NCBI GenBank assembly: GCA_900321905.1 | Contig: ONXZ01000009.1 | Location: forward strand, 1 to 29,456 | DNA length: 29,456 nucleotides | Reading direction: 5' to 3' | Source of the DNA: an uncultured Eubacteriales bacterium | Lineage (GTDB): Bacteria; Bacillota; Clostridia; Oscillospirales; Acutalibacteraceae | Part shown: in pieces, positions 7,705 to 15,518 of the stretch | Position numbering within the stretch: the stretch's first letter is position 1 | How the letters are laid out: each line of letters starts with the position of its first letter | Program-made: the position numbers and the translations under genes | The notes under the pieces: model-generated | Told to the model about the DNA's origin: nothing | Database searches by the model: none | The model's input: the letters and a program-made list of their open reading frames with translations, nothing else

Positions 7705-9345
7705 ATGGAATACAGATATCATTTTACTTACACAGCAGACGGAAAAGTTAAAACTTCAAGCGATTCAAACGAGGATTTTGACTTTGCTCTTACCGAGGGC
7801 GAGAACTCGATCAAAGCGGTAATCACACCAAAAAAGGATATTGTTATTCACAGTTTTTACATCAGACGCGACTATGAGTACGCCCCTGACAGCAGGTTTT
7901 TTGCAAACGGTTTTCAGTCCTGGACTGACTCGCGCGAGTTTGTTAAAAACGATAAAATGGAAGGCCTTAACAGAATTGGCAAAAGCCTTTACGGCAAGAT
8001 TAACGGCATTGACTATGTAGGCGACTACACCTTTGTCAATGAGGAAAAAGAGGCAGGCACCTTCCACAGTCACGGCCTTGCCTATGTCAGAAACGGCGAT
8101 GTTGTGGACCTTTTCGGCTCGCTTACAGACCGCACGGGTTACACAATCATTTATGCTGATATGAACAGAAATACGCTCAGTATTTCAAAGGACGTTGAGG
8201 GCGTTACCATCAGCGAGCCGTATGAACTTCTTAATATATTCCATATGCAGGGCGGATACGACGAGGTTTTTGACGCGTATTTTGATACAATGGGCGTTAA
8301 ACCGATAACAAATGAGAAAATAAAGGGATATACTTCGTGGTATAACTACTACGAAAAAATCAACGAGGAAGTTATTCTGCGTGACCTCGAATCGCTCTCA
8401 GGCTACAAAGACAGCGTGAATATTTATCAGATTGACGACGGCTTTGAAACGCGTGTCGGTGACTGGTTTTCAATCGACCCTAAAAAGTTCCCTAACGGTA
8501 TTAAATACATTGCGGACGCTATACACGAAAAAGGTTTTAAGGCAGGTATCTGGCTTGCTCCGTTTGGCGCACACAAGCGTTCGCAACTCGTCAAAGACCA
8601 CCCGGACTGGATAATCAGATTTCCTAACGGCAAACCTGTTCCCGTTGGTCACAACTGGGGCGGATTCTACGGCCTTGATATTTACAACGAGGGCGCTCGC
8701 AACTATGTTAAGAGCGTGTTCAACGAAGTTCTCAACGTATGGGGCTTTGATATGGTTAAACTCGACTTCCTCTACGCCGCTTCGGTTATTCCGATGCACG
8801 GCAAGAGCAGGGGCGAGATAATTTACGACGCAATCGACCTGCTGCGCGAGTGCTGCGGCGACAAGCCAATCCTTGCTTGTGGCGTTCAGCAGATGCCGTG
8901 CTTCGGCAAGGTTGAGTATATGCGTATCGGCGCGGATATGTCGCTCGGCTGGGCGCACACCTTCCTGCGTAAAAATATGCACCGCGAGGACGTTTCAACT
9001 CCAAACGCGCTGCGCAACAGCATCTACCGCCGCTGCTTCAATGGCAGAGCGTTCCTCTGCGACCCTGATGTATTCCTGCTTCGCAGAACAAATATCAAAT
9101 TTACCAACAAACAGCAGGAGTTGCTTGCGGAGTTTATCAAACTTTTCGGCAAGGTGCTTCTTATGAGCGATAATATTGCCGAATACGATGAAAATCAACT
9201 TGCAATATTCCACCATATGATGGACGATGACGACACAAAACTCCTTGCGGTTAACGAGGAAAACGATATAATGTTTATTGACTACCTCGACGGCGAGGAA
9301 GAAAAAACGCTCAGGTTCAACGTTAAAACCGGAGCGATACTTTAA
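7705..9345 (+). CDS. Alpha-galactosidase-like glycoside hydrolase (GH36 type)
   Basis: 546 residues from ATG 7705, which follows GAGAGG; the longer frame to 7657 lacks a ribosome site. There is no signal peptide, so it is cytoplasmic. A beta-sandwich N-terminal part is followed by a TIM barrel with clan GH-D landmarks: IYQIDDGFETRVGDW, FKAGIWLAPF, DMVKLDFLYAA with the presumed nucleophile Asp at about residue 354, and RIGADMS with the presumed acid/base Asp at about residue 411. It is shorter than the ~730-residue classical GH36 enzymes, so it belongs to a compact subgroup. The expected reaction is hydrolysis of alpha-galactosides from raffinose- or galactomannan-type plant sugars. The next gene, rmuC, starts 15 nt downstream. 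Confidence 0.85.
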   Translation: MEYRYHFTYTADGKVKTSSDSNEDFDFALTEGENSIKAVITPKKDIVIHSFYIRRDYEYAPDSRFFANGFQSWTDSREFVKNDKMEGLNRIGKSLYGKINGIDYVGDYTFVNEEKEAGTFHSHGLAYVRNGDVVDLFGSLTDRTGYTIIYADMNRNTLSISKDVEGVTISEPYELLNIFHMQGGYDEVFDAYFDTMGVKPITNEKIKGYTSWYNYYEKINEEVILRDLESLSGYKDSVNIYQIDDGFETRVGDWFSIDPKKFPNGIKYIADAIHEKGFKAGIWLAPFGAHKRSQLVKDHPDWIIRFPNGKPVPVGHNWGGFYGLDIYNEGARNYVKSVFNEVLNVWGFDMVKLDFLYAASVIPMHGKSRGEIIYDAIDLLRECCGDKPILACGVQQMPCFGKVEYMRIGADMSLGWAHTFLRKNMHREDVSTPNALRNSIYRRCFNGRAFLCDPDVFLLRRTNIKFTNKQQELLAEFIKLFGKVLLMSDNIAEYDENQLAIFHHMMDDDDTKLLAVNEENDIMFIDYLDGEEEKTLRFNVKTGAIL

Positions 9346-9360
9346 GTAAACGGAGTTAAT

Positions 9361-10560
9361 ATGATATTATACATACTAATTGGTGTGGCGATACTTCTTT
9401 TAGTTATTAATATTGCACTCACACTCAAAGGTAAATCTGACGGCAACAGCGAACTTATAAAGCAACAGATTGAACTTTCAAACAAAGCGACAAGCGATAA
9501 AATCGGCGAACTTTCAGGCAAGATGAACAGTCTGACAGAGAAGAACTACGAGCAGCAGATTAAACTGATGGAAACGCTCAGCGCAAATTCCGAAAAGCAG
9601 ACTAAAGATATTAACGAAGCCATCGGCAAAATGCAGGAGAGTAACGAAAAGAAACTTGAGGAAATGCGCTCCACCGTTGACGAAAAACTGACTAAAACGC
9701 TCAACACAAGGCTTAACGAAAGTTTTGAAACCGTGTCAAAACAACTCGGTGCGGTATACCGTTCGCTTGGCGAAATGCAAAGGATTTCGGGCGATGTTAC
9801 CACAAGCGTTCAGGGGCTCAACCGTGTGCTGACAAATGTTAAAAGCCGCGGTACCTGGGCAGAGGTGCAACTCGGCAATATCCTCGACCAGACCATCCCC
9901 GGTATGTACGAAACCAATGTAAAAACAAACGCAAAGTACAACGGTCAGGTTGAGTTTGCAGTTAAAATCCCGAGCGCTGAGGACGATACAATAACGTGGC
10001 TGCCGATTGACAGCAAGTTCCCGATGGAGGACTATGCACGTCTTTCAGCAGCGGCAGAAGCAGGCGACGCCGACTCCCTTGATGCGGCACGCAAAGCGCT
10101 TGAAACACGCATTAAAGCAGAAGCAAAGGATATCACAAAGTATATAGACGTGCCAAACACAACGCCGTTTGCGATTATGTACCTTGCAACCGAGGGGCTT
10201 TACGCCGAGGTTATGAGCAGCAAGTCAGGCGTTGCGGAAACTATGCAGGCGCAGAACATTATGCTTGCAGGTCCGAGCACAATTACGGCACTGCTCAACT
10301 CGCTTGCGATGGGATTCCGCTCAATCGCAATCAACAAAAAGGCGAGCGAGGTTTACGACGTGCTCGGTGCGGCAAAAGCGCAGTACGAAAAATTCGGCAC
10401 CTTGCTTGAAACAGCGCGCAAGCGCATTGAAAGTGCAGGCAAAGCAATCGGCGAGGCTGAAAACAAAAACTCGTATATCCAGCGCAAACTCAAAACGGTT
10501 GAAACGCTTGATTCCGCTGAAGCAAACAATATATTAGGCATAGAAGAAGCGACTGATTAA
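9361..10560 (+). CDS. rmuC: DNA recombination protein RmuC
   Basis: 399 residues. A single N-terminal membrane segment (about residues 2-22) leads into a long charged coiled coil (about 30-150, with an E-K-K-L-E-E-M-R segment) and then the RmuC core domain, with LTNVKSRGTWAEVQLGNILD and W-L-P-I-D-S-K-F-P-M-E-D-Y, where an acidic pair resembles the nuclease-like core. In E. coli RmuC limits inversions at short inverted repeats. The ATG at 9361 has a CGGAG site. It probably shares the upstream GH36 promoter. Its stop codon lies inside the loop of the shared terminator with the convergent MATE gene. Confidence 0.92.
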   Translation: MILYILIGVAILLLVINIALTLKGKSDGNSELIKQQIELSNKATSDKIGELSGKMNSLTEKNYEQQIKLMETLSANSEKQTKDINEAIGKMQESNEKKLEEMRSTVDEKLTKTLNTRLNESFETVSKQLGAVYRSLGEMQRISGDVTTSVQGLNRVLTNVKSRGTWAEVQLGNILDQTIPGMYETNVKTNAKYNGQVEFAVKIPSAEDDTITWLPIDSKFPMEDYARLSAAAEAGDADSLDAARKALETRIKAEAKDITKYIDVPNTTPFAIMYLATEGLYAEVMSSKSGVAETMQAQNIMLAGPSTITALLNSLAMGFRSIAINKKASEVYDVLGAAKAQYEKFGTLLETARKRIESAGKAIGEAENKNSYIQRKLKTVETLDSAEANNILGIEEATD

Positions 10561-10574
10561 TCAGTCGCTTTTAG
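10547..10574. terminator. Bidirectional terminator shared by rmuC and the MATE gene
   Basis: A perfect 10-bp stem, AAGCGACTGA (10547-10556) with TCAGTCGCTT (10561-10570), and a TTAA loop. The plus-strand tail is TTTTAGTTTT; the minus-strand tail is only weakly T-rich. The TTAA loop contains both stop codons, TAA of rmuC (10558-10560) and TAA of the opposing gene (10559-10557). Confidence 0.85.
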
Positions 10575-11915
10575 TTTTAGTTCTTTTTTGAAATTAATGA
10601 TATAGGGCAGTGCAATCATCGCTGATAAAATGTAGCCGAGCGGCTGCGAACACTCGATTCCGACAACTCCGATAAAGTGCGGCAGTATCAGCACAAACGG
10701 TATGAAAAACAGTCCGTTTTGCGCGCAGGCAAGGAAGAACGCGGGCCCTGTCCTGCCAATGCTCTGGAACGCCATATTCGCCATCATTACCGTTGGCAAA
10801 AAGCACAGCGCAACGCATGCAAAACGCGTGGCTTCCGTGCCGATTTGAACAACTGCAGCCTCCGTCCTGAACAACGCCACCACCTGCGGAGCAAGTGCAA
10901 ACATTATTGCCGAAAGTATTGCGGTTACGCCCGTACACATCTTCCAGGTGTATGTGAGCGCCTCGCGCACTCTGCCGTAGAGTTTTGCGCCGTAGTTGAA
11001 ACTGCACACAGGCTGAAATCCCTGACCGATTCCGAGGCACACGCTGAAAATAAACATCATACATTTTGCCGATACGCTCATCGCGGCAATACATTCGTCG
11101 CCAAATGGTGCCGCCTGAATGTTCATAATCATAGTGGCAATGGCGTTAAGTCCCTGCCTTGCAAGACTTGGCGCGCCTGTCGAAATAATCTCCCACACAA
11201 AGCGCGGTTTCAGCGTGACAAAGCGCAGTTTTATTTTGCACTGCGTTTTGCCGCGCAGGTACATTGACAGTAAAATTATCATACTGATATACTGCGAAAC
11301 AGCGGTTGCAATGCCTGCGCCTGCAATGCCTGTATTAAGAACAAAAATCAGTATCGGGTCAAGCGCAATATTCAGCACCGCACCTGTGGTAAGACCTACC
11401 ATTGCAAGATTTGCTCTGCCTTCAAAACGCAGTACGTTATTCATAACAAACGATGTTGACATAGCAGGCGCCGCAATCAGAATATACATACCGTATGCCT
11501 TGGCGTAGGGGAGTATTGTTTCTGTACTGCCGAGCGCCCTGATAAACGGCGTTAGAAAAATCAGACCCAGCGCCATAATCAAAACGCCAAAAGCAAGACC
11601 GAGGAAAAATCCCGTTGAACAATACGCACTTGCGGAGTCGTTATCTTTTGCGCCGAGTTTTCTGCTCGCACAACTACCTGCGCCGTGACCGAACATAAAA
11701 CTGAACGCCTGAATAAGACCCATCAGGCTGAATACAATACCTGTCGCACCGCTTGCCGCAACGCTGATTTTTGATACAAAATAAGTGTCCGCAAGGTTGT
11801 AGATAATCGTAACCATCATACTGATTATCGTGGGTACAGCCAGCGTGTTTATCAGCTTTTTGACAGGCGTTTTTGTCATTTTATCAAATTGTTTTGTGTT
11901 ACTGTTACTTTTCAT
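10557..11915 (-). CDS. MATE family efflux transporter
   Basis: 452 residues with about twelve hydrophobic segments in two similar halves, the topology of Na+/H+-coupled multidrug and metabolite exporters. The N-terminal signature is clear (PVKKLINTLAVPTIISMMVTI, then YNLADTYFVSKIS), and GQGFQPVCSFNYGAKLYGRVREAL marks the second half. The ATG at 11915 has no Shine-Dalgarno sequence and lies only about 3 nt after the expected transcription start of the consensus promoter just upstream; Met13 also lacks one. The exported substrate is unknown. Confidence 0.92.
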   Translation of the reverse strand: MKSNSNTKQFDKMTKTPVKKLINTLAVPTIISMMVTIIYNLADTYFVSKISVAASGATGIVFSLMGLIQAFSFMFGHGAGSCASRKLGAKDNDSASAYCSTGFFLGLAFGVLIMALGLIFLTPFIRALGSTETILPYAKAYGMYILIAAPAMSTSFVMNNVLRFEGRANLAMVGLTTGAVLNIALDPILIFVLNTGIAGAGIATAVSQYISMIILLSMYLRGKTQCKIKLRFVTLKPRFVWEIISTGAPSLARQGLNAIATMIMNIQAAPFGDECIAAMSVSAKCMMFIFSVCLGIGQGFQPVCSFNYGAKLYGRVREALTYTWKMCTGVTAILSAIMFALAPQVVALFRTEAAVVQIGTEATRFACVALCFLPTVMMANMAFQSIGRTGPAFFLACAQNGLFFIPFVLILPHFIGVVGIECSQPLGYILSAMIALPYIINFKKELKLKATD

Positions 11916-11924
11916 AATGATACT

Positions 11925-11953
11925 ATTATAATACGCATTTTTTGCAAATTCAA
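11925..11953 (-). promoter_or_regulatory. Promoter of the MATE gene (near-leaderless)
   Basis: On the minus strand TTGAAT (11953-11948), a 17-nt spacer, TATAAT (11930-11925). Transcription would start around 11918, leaving a leader of about 3 nt before the ATG at 11915. Confidence 0.75.
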
Positions 11954-11955
11954 GT

Positions 11956-12049
11956 TAAATAACAAAACAAAAAGGCTACGGGGGCGTCCGTCATAAAGAA
12001 GGTTAGGTTTTGGCTTTGCCCTTTTGCCCCTAAAGACATTAAAAACCGC
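11956..12049. other. Non-coding stretch upstream of tnpV
   Basis: No credible reading frame. A G-rich block near 11980 and a C-rich block near 12027 could pair (GGGGGC with GCCCC). The words GGCGTCC and CATAA occur here near 11985-11995 and again in the adjacent hairpin (12054-12070). With the hairpin that follows it could be a short structured transcript, but no promoter is convincing. Confidence 0.35.
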
Positions 12050-12095
12050 CTGAAGGCGTCCACTCCATAAGGAGGGTGGATGCCTTCAGTTTTTT
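12050..12095 (+). terminator. Strong stem-loop with T-run upstream of tnpV
   Basis: A 14-bp stem (12050-12063 with 12076-12089; one G-U pair) with a 12-nt loop that can pair further, followed by six T residues. No gene on the plus strand needs terminating here, since the neighbouring gene on the left is on the minus strand. It may insulate the tnpV element from outside transcription or be part of a small RNA. Confidence 0.7.
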
Positions 12096-12102
12096 ATCAG
12101 CC

Positions 12103-12200
12103 GATGTTTGATTGTAGGAATTGAAAAACACAATCAATTAAGCATACGGAGGATGTTTGATTGTAGGAATTGAAAAACACAATCAATTAAGCATACGGAG
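12103..12200 (+). repeat. Two tandem 49-bp leader repeats before tnpV
   Basis: The 49-bp unit 12103-12151 is repeated without change at 12152-12200, and three more bases match on. Each copy holds an inverted repeat TTGATTGT / ACAATCAA (8-bp stem, 14-nt loop) and ends in ACGGAG, so the ribosome site of tnpV is present twice; only the second copy is at the right distance from the ATG at 12210. Confidence 0.9.
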
Positions 12201-12209
12201 GATTATACT

Positions 12210-12587
12210 ATGAAAAAGTATATTACTGATAAGAAAAACGGGCTGGATTATACACTTGTAAACGGCGTATATCTGCCAAATCTGGTCTCAACCGAAACGC
12301 ACTATGAAATTGGCGTTTGGGGGATGAGATATTATGATTATATCAAAGAACACCGCACTGCCTTCTGTACTTCATTGAGGGTGCAATGTAAATTGAATAC
12401 GTATTTGCACGAGGTTGATGTCAGAGCAAATGAAATGTATGACCGTCTTGTGAAGCAACTCAAAGAACAGCAAGGCATTACTGAGCAGCTCAAGGCTGAT
12501 GATATGATAGCATGGGTGCAGGCGGTGAACAATATCACGAATCAGGCAAGAGAGATTGTCTATAACGAAGTGATTTATACGAGGTGA
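12210..12587 (+). CDS. tnpV: Transposon-encoded protein TnpV
   Basis: 125 residues, matching the TnpV family in its order of landmarks: an N-terminal YLPNLVSTE segment, EIGVWGMRYYDYIKEHR, a helical part LNTYLHEVDVRANE, then LVKQLKEQQGITEQLKADD and a final REIVYNEVIY. TnpV proteins accompany mobile elements of gut Firmicutes; their biochemical role is not established. The ATG follows GGAGG by 9 nt inside a duplicated leader. It overlaps no other gene and is followed 4 nt later by a DUF6809-like gene, so both form one small operon. A 17-codon remnant of a second tnpV lies at 25935-25988 in the opposite orientation. Confidence 0.85.
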   Translation: MKKYITDKKNGLDYTLVNGVYLPNLVSTETHYEIGVWGMRYYDYIKEHRTAFCTSLRVQCKLNTYLHEVDVRANEMYDRLVKQLKEQQGITEQLKADDMIAWVQAVNNITNQAREIVYNEVIYTR

Positions 12588-12591
12588 CGCT

Positions 12592-12855
12592 ATGGATATT
12601 CTTGAAGAGCTTTGGTATGGTAATATTACGCCGACAGAATACAGTCGCATTGAGAATAATGCAAATTATAAGGAAGCACTAAGGTTAGTCAATCAGAATC
12701 AGGAACGCTTGAAATCAACGCTGACAAATGAGCAAAAAGAGTTACTTGATAAGTTTCTTACTGCGAGCGAAGAATTTGAAAACCTTATTGAACTTGACTG
12801 CTTCAAGGTCGGCTTCAAATTAGGTGCAAGATTAATAATAGAAGCATATACATAA
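12592..12855 (+). CDS. DUF6809-like small protein
   Basis: 87 residues, all-helical by eye, no membrane segment. It begins MDILEELWYGNITPTEYSRI, the N-terminal pattern of DUF6809 proteins often found next to tnpV, and ends FKVGFKLGARLIIEAY, a helix seen in the same family. The ATG is 4 nt after the tnpV stop, with a GAGGTGA site overlapping that stop. A perfect terminator follows at 12860. The function is unknown; the constant pairing with tnpV suggests a passenger or accessory of the same element. Confidence 0.7.
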   Translation: MDILEELWYGNITPTEYSRIENNANYKEALRLVNQNQERLKSTLTNEQKELLDKFLTASEEFENLIELDCFKVGFKLGARLIIEAYT

Positions 12856-12859
12856 GTTG

Positions 12860-12884
12860 AGGCGAGGAGAAATCCTCGCCTTAT
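12860..12884 (+). terminator. Terminator of the tnpV operon
   Basis: GGCGAGGA (12861-12868) pairs perfectly with TCCTCGCC (12873-12880) across a GAAA tetraloop, plus an outer A-T pair, followed by TTATTCT. Confidence 0.8.
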
Positions 12885-13036
12885 TCTATACTTATTATAT
12901 TGTCGTCTTGAACATTGGAAAATGGTTTTTAGCAAATAGCATCATGCAAAATGATGTAGGATATGAAAAATGAAATCTGTTATAATAATTTGCTTTTTTC
13001 TTTGCTCTTGAACAGAAAAAATAATCAAAAACCAGT

Positions 13037-13448
13037 TCAAAAATATAAGTTCAGTTTTACGGCAAGCACCATTACCAAATATTTATATCTGTAATAACCG
13101 TAGTTAATTGCGATTTTGCCGAGACCTCCGCCGCCGATAATGCCGCTCATTGACGAGTAGCCCAAAACGGTTGTTACTGCGATTGTAAGATTGGAAAGCA
13201 GAGAGGGAATTGATTCGGGAATCATCACCTTTATAATAATTTGAAAGGGTGACGCTCCCATTGATTTTGCAGTTTCAATCAGATTCGGATTCACCTCACG
13301 AAGCGAGCTTTCAACAAGCCTTGCAATGAACGGAAATGCGGCTATCACAAGCGGTACAATGGTTGCCACGGTGCCAACAACTGTTCCGACAATCAGCCTT
13401 GTGAGAGGAAATAGCAAAATCATCAGTATTAAAAAAGGTACGGAGACA
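13037..13448 (-). pseudogene. metI: Internal fragment of a MetI-type methionine ABC permease
   Basis: The minus-strand frame reads SVPFLILMILLFPLTRLIVG, then a VPLVIAAFPFIARLVE segment, then EVNPNLIETAKSMGASPFQI (the coupling loop) and a G-Y-S-S-M-S-G-I-I-G-G-G-G-L-G segment. This is the centre of MetI, the membrane subunit of the D/L-methionine importer. The usual N-terminal 40-50 residues are missing: the frame stops resembling MetI upstream of about 13448. The C-terminus breaks off after V-M-V-L-A-V and is replaced by K-L-N-L-Y-F and a stop. No metN or metQ is nearby. It is a fragment left by a rearrangement, not a working permease. Confidence 0.8.
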
Positions 13449-13818
13449 GCATGGTGGTTTTGACATAATTAAAAAGTGAGTGTTTGCAAGGGTTTCGGGA
13501 CTTCACTCAGGCGAAAAATCGAACTAATTCGATAGAAATTCTCAAAACAACCAGTACCCCGTCCGAAAAATTCTGGTCGGCTAATTCGCATATTCCCACG
13601 TGTAGACCAATGATTTTTGCATAAAATGCAAAGGAATTTTCACATCCATATCTTTAAATCTTTTAATAAAGCTTATTAAACTTTCATCTGAAGAGCGTAA
13701 CTGACAAAAATAACCCCTTGCTTATTGCTGAGCAAGGGGTCTTATATGAAGGCCGAGTGTATTATGCATTTTTTAGGAATTAGTGACCTTCATTTAAGCA
13801 AATTGATATCGCTTTGGA
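13449..13818. other. Gene-free stretch between metI fragment and hydrogenase operon
   Basis: It holds the terminator of the hydrogenase operon (13706-13740) and an open plus-strand run without a start codon at about 13467-13624 (GFRDFTQAKNRTNSIEIL and onward, ending at TAA) that I cannot assign. An inverted repeat ATGAAGG / CCTTCAT spans 13747-13796. Its composition differs from the hydrogenase genes. It may be debris from the same rearrangement that cut metI. Confidence 0.4.
13706..13740 (-). terminator. Terminator of the hydrogenase operon
   Basis: A perfect 10-bp stem, ACCCCTTGCT (13713-13722) with AGCAAGGGGT (13731-13740), and an 8-nt loop; on the minus strand it is followed by TATTTTTG. 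It lies 79 nt after the hydA stop. Confidence 0.85.
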
Positions 13819-15516
13819 TTACTTGACATAATGAACGTGTAACAGTTCATGCTCTCTGTTTTTGAGAAGACCGTTATACAGTTCTGTCATCAGCGGGTTG
13901 TCCTGGGAGCGCTTGATGGTGCTGACTCTGTCGGAACGGTACAGACCGTCGCTGCGCTTGCTTCTGTGCATTTGCGAAATATACGGCTGGCCTGCGCCGC
14001 TGATACAGCCGCCTCTGCACGCCATTACCTCGATAAGATCATATTTCACAATACCCTTCTGCATATCCTTAATGATTCTGCGGGCATTGGAAAGACCGCT
14101 GACCACAGCGATTTTCAGTTCCCTGTCTCCGTAAGGAACGGTTGCCTCCTTGACATCCTCCATTCCTCTTACGCCGGTATACTTAATCTGAGCCAGCGTG
14201 GTTTTGGAGTTATCCGCCGCGAGTTTACGCAGTACCGCTTCCGTGACACCGCCGGTAACACCGAAGATGACGCCGGCGCCGGACATCGTACCGAACGGCA
14301 AATCCACTGCCTCCGGCTCCAGCTCATTGAATATGATACCGGACTTTTTAATCATCTTAATCATTTCCTGTGTGGTGATAACATCATCGGTATTCGGTTC
14401 ATTTTCGACCTTGAATTCATCACGCTTTGCTTCAAACTTCTTTGCAGTACAGGGCATTAAGGCAACATGGTAGTGACTTGTTTTGCCCTCGGGAAGGTTA
14501 TCCTTGTAATAGTCTTTAATGACCGCCGCAAACATACTCATCGGCGAACGGCAGGTGGAAACATTCGGCAGAAATTCGGGATATTTCTTTTCTACATACT
14601 GTACCCAGGCAGGACAACAGGAGGTGAACATCGGCATCGTTTCACCGTTTTCAATACGGTGAACAAACTCGTTAGCCTCTTCAATTACCGTCATATCCGC
14701 GCCGGTGGCTGTATCAAACACCTCGTCAAAGCCCATACGGTGAAGTGCGGCAATGATTTTACCCATCGCGTTTTCGCTGTCGCCGAGACCGAGTTCCTTG
14801 CCGATACCGACTCTGACAGCAGGAGCAATTTCGCAGGTGACAAATACGCTCGGGTCATCCAGTTTGCTCCACACCTTTTCACTGTCATCACGCACGATGA
14901 TAGCACCTGTCGGGCACGCTGCAGCGCACTGGCCGCAGTTGACACAAAGGGTTTCGGCAATCGGCTTGTTAAAGGCTGTGCTGATTTTAGCGTCAAAACC
15001 TCTGAACGCAAAGTCAATCGCACCGACGCGCTGAATCTCGTTACATTCACGCACACAGTCGCCGCAAAGAATACACTTGCTGGCATCACGGATAATGCTC
15101 GGAGAGGATTCATCCCTTTCGCTTTTATCTTTCACATTTTCAAAACGGACATTTTTGATGCCGAACTGCACTGCTATTTCCTGCAGAGAGCATTTGCCGC
15201 TTTTTTCACAGGTGGTACAATCGCTGCAGTGGCTGGCAAGCAGAAGTTCCAGAATATTCTTTCTGTACTTGCGCAGTCTGCCCGTATTTGTTTTGATATT
15301 CATACCGGCTCTCGGAACCGTGGAGCAGGCAGCCATCAGTCTGCCTCTTTCATCCTCCACCATACACATACGGCAGGCGCCGTAAATGGACAGGTCGGAG
15401 TGGTAGCAGAATACCGGCAGCTTTACACCGGTTTTGCTGATTACTTCAAGAAGGTTTCTCTCCCCTTCAATGGCGACGGGTACACCGTCCACCAGCATCA
15501 TTTTTTCAAGTTCCAT
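13819..15516 (-). CDS. hydA: [FeFe] hydrogenase catalytic subunit, NADH-linked type
   Basis: 565 residues from ATG 15516, which lies 7 nt after GAGGAGG; the in-frame GTG at 15522 is too close to that site. Domains in order: plant-type [2Fe-2S] with Cys37, 48, 51 and 64; the His-Cys3 cluster (H-C-S-D-C-T-T-C); two [4Fe-4S] clusters (CILCGDCVREC and CVNCGQCAAACP); then the H-cluster domain with L1 TSCCPAWV, L2 MPCTAKK and L3 MACRGGCISGAGQP. It reduces protons or oxidises H2 in the cytoplasm. It lacks the extra C-terminal domains seen in some HydA proteins. With the two upstream genes it forms the HydABC complex, which in related anaerobes couples NADH and reduced ferredoxin oxidation to H2 formation by electron bifurcation or confurcation. 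Confidence 0.95.
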   Translation of the reverse strand: MELEKMMLVDGVPVAIEGERNLLEVISKTGVKLPVFCYHSDLSIYGACRMCMVEDERGRLMAACSTVPRAGMNIKTNTGRLRKYRKNILELLLASHCSDCTTCEKSGKCSLQEIAVQFGIKNVRFENVKDKSERDESSPSIIRDASKCILCGDCVRECNEIQRVGAIDFAFRGFDAKISTAFNKPIAETLCVNCGQCAAACPTGAIIVRDDSEKVWSKLDDPSVFVTCEIAPAVRVGIGKELGLGDSENAMGKIIAALHRMGFDEVFDTATGADMTVIEEANEFVHRIENGETMPMFTSCCPAWVQYVEKKYPEFLPNVSTCRSPMSMFAAVIKDYYKDNLPEGKTSHYHVALMPCTAKKFEAKRDEFKVENEPNTDDVITTQEMIKMIKKSGIIFNELEPEAVDLPFGTMSGAGVIFGVTGGVTEAVLRKLAADNSKTTLAQIKYTGVRGMEDVKEATVPYGDRELKIAVVSGLSNARRIIKDMQKGIVKYDLIEVMACRGGCISGAGQPYISQMHRSKRSDGLYRSDRVSTIKRSQDNPLMTELYNGLLKNREHELLHVHYVK

Positions 15517-15518
15517 TC

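Noticed and set aside
12103..12200. The two 49-bp repeats as a small CRISPR array
   Set aside because: The repeats are directly adjacent with no spacer, there are only two, and no cas gene is present.
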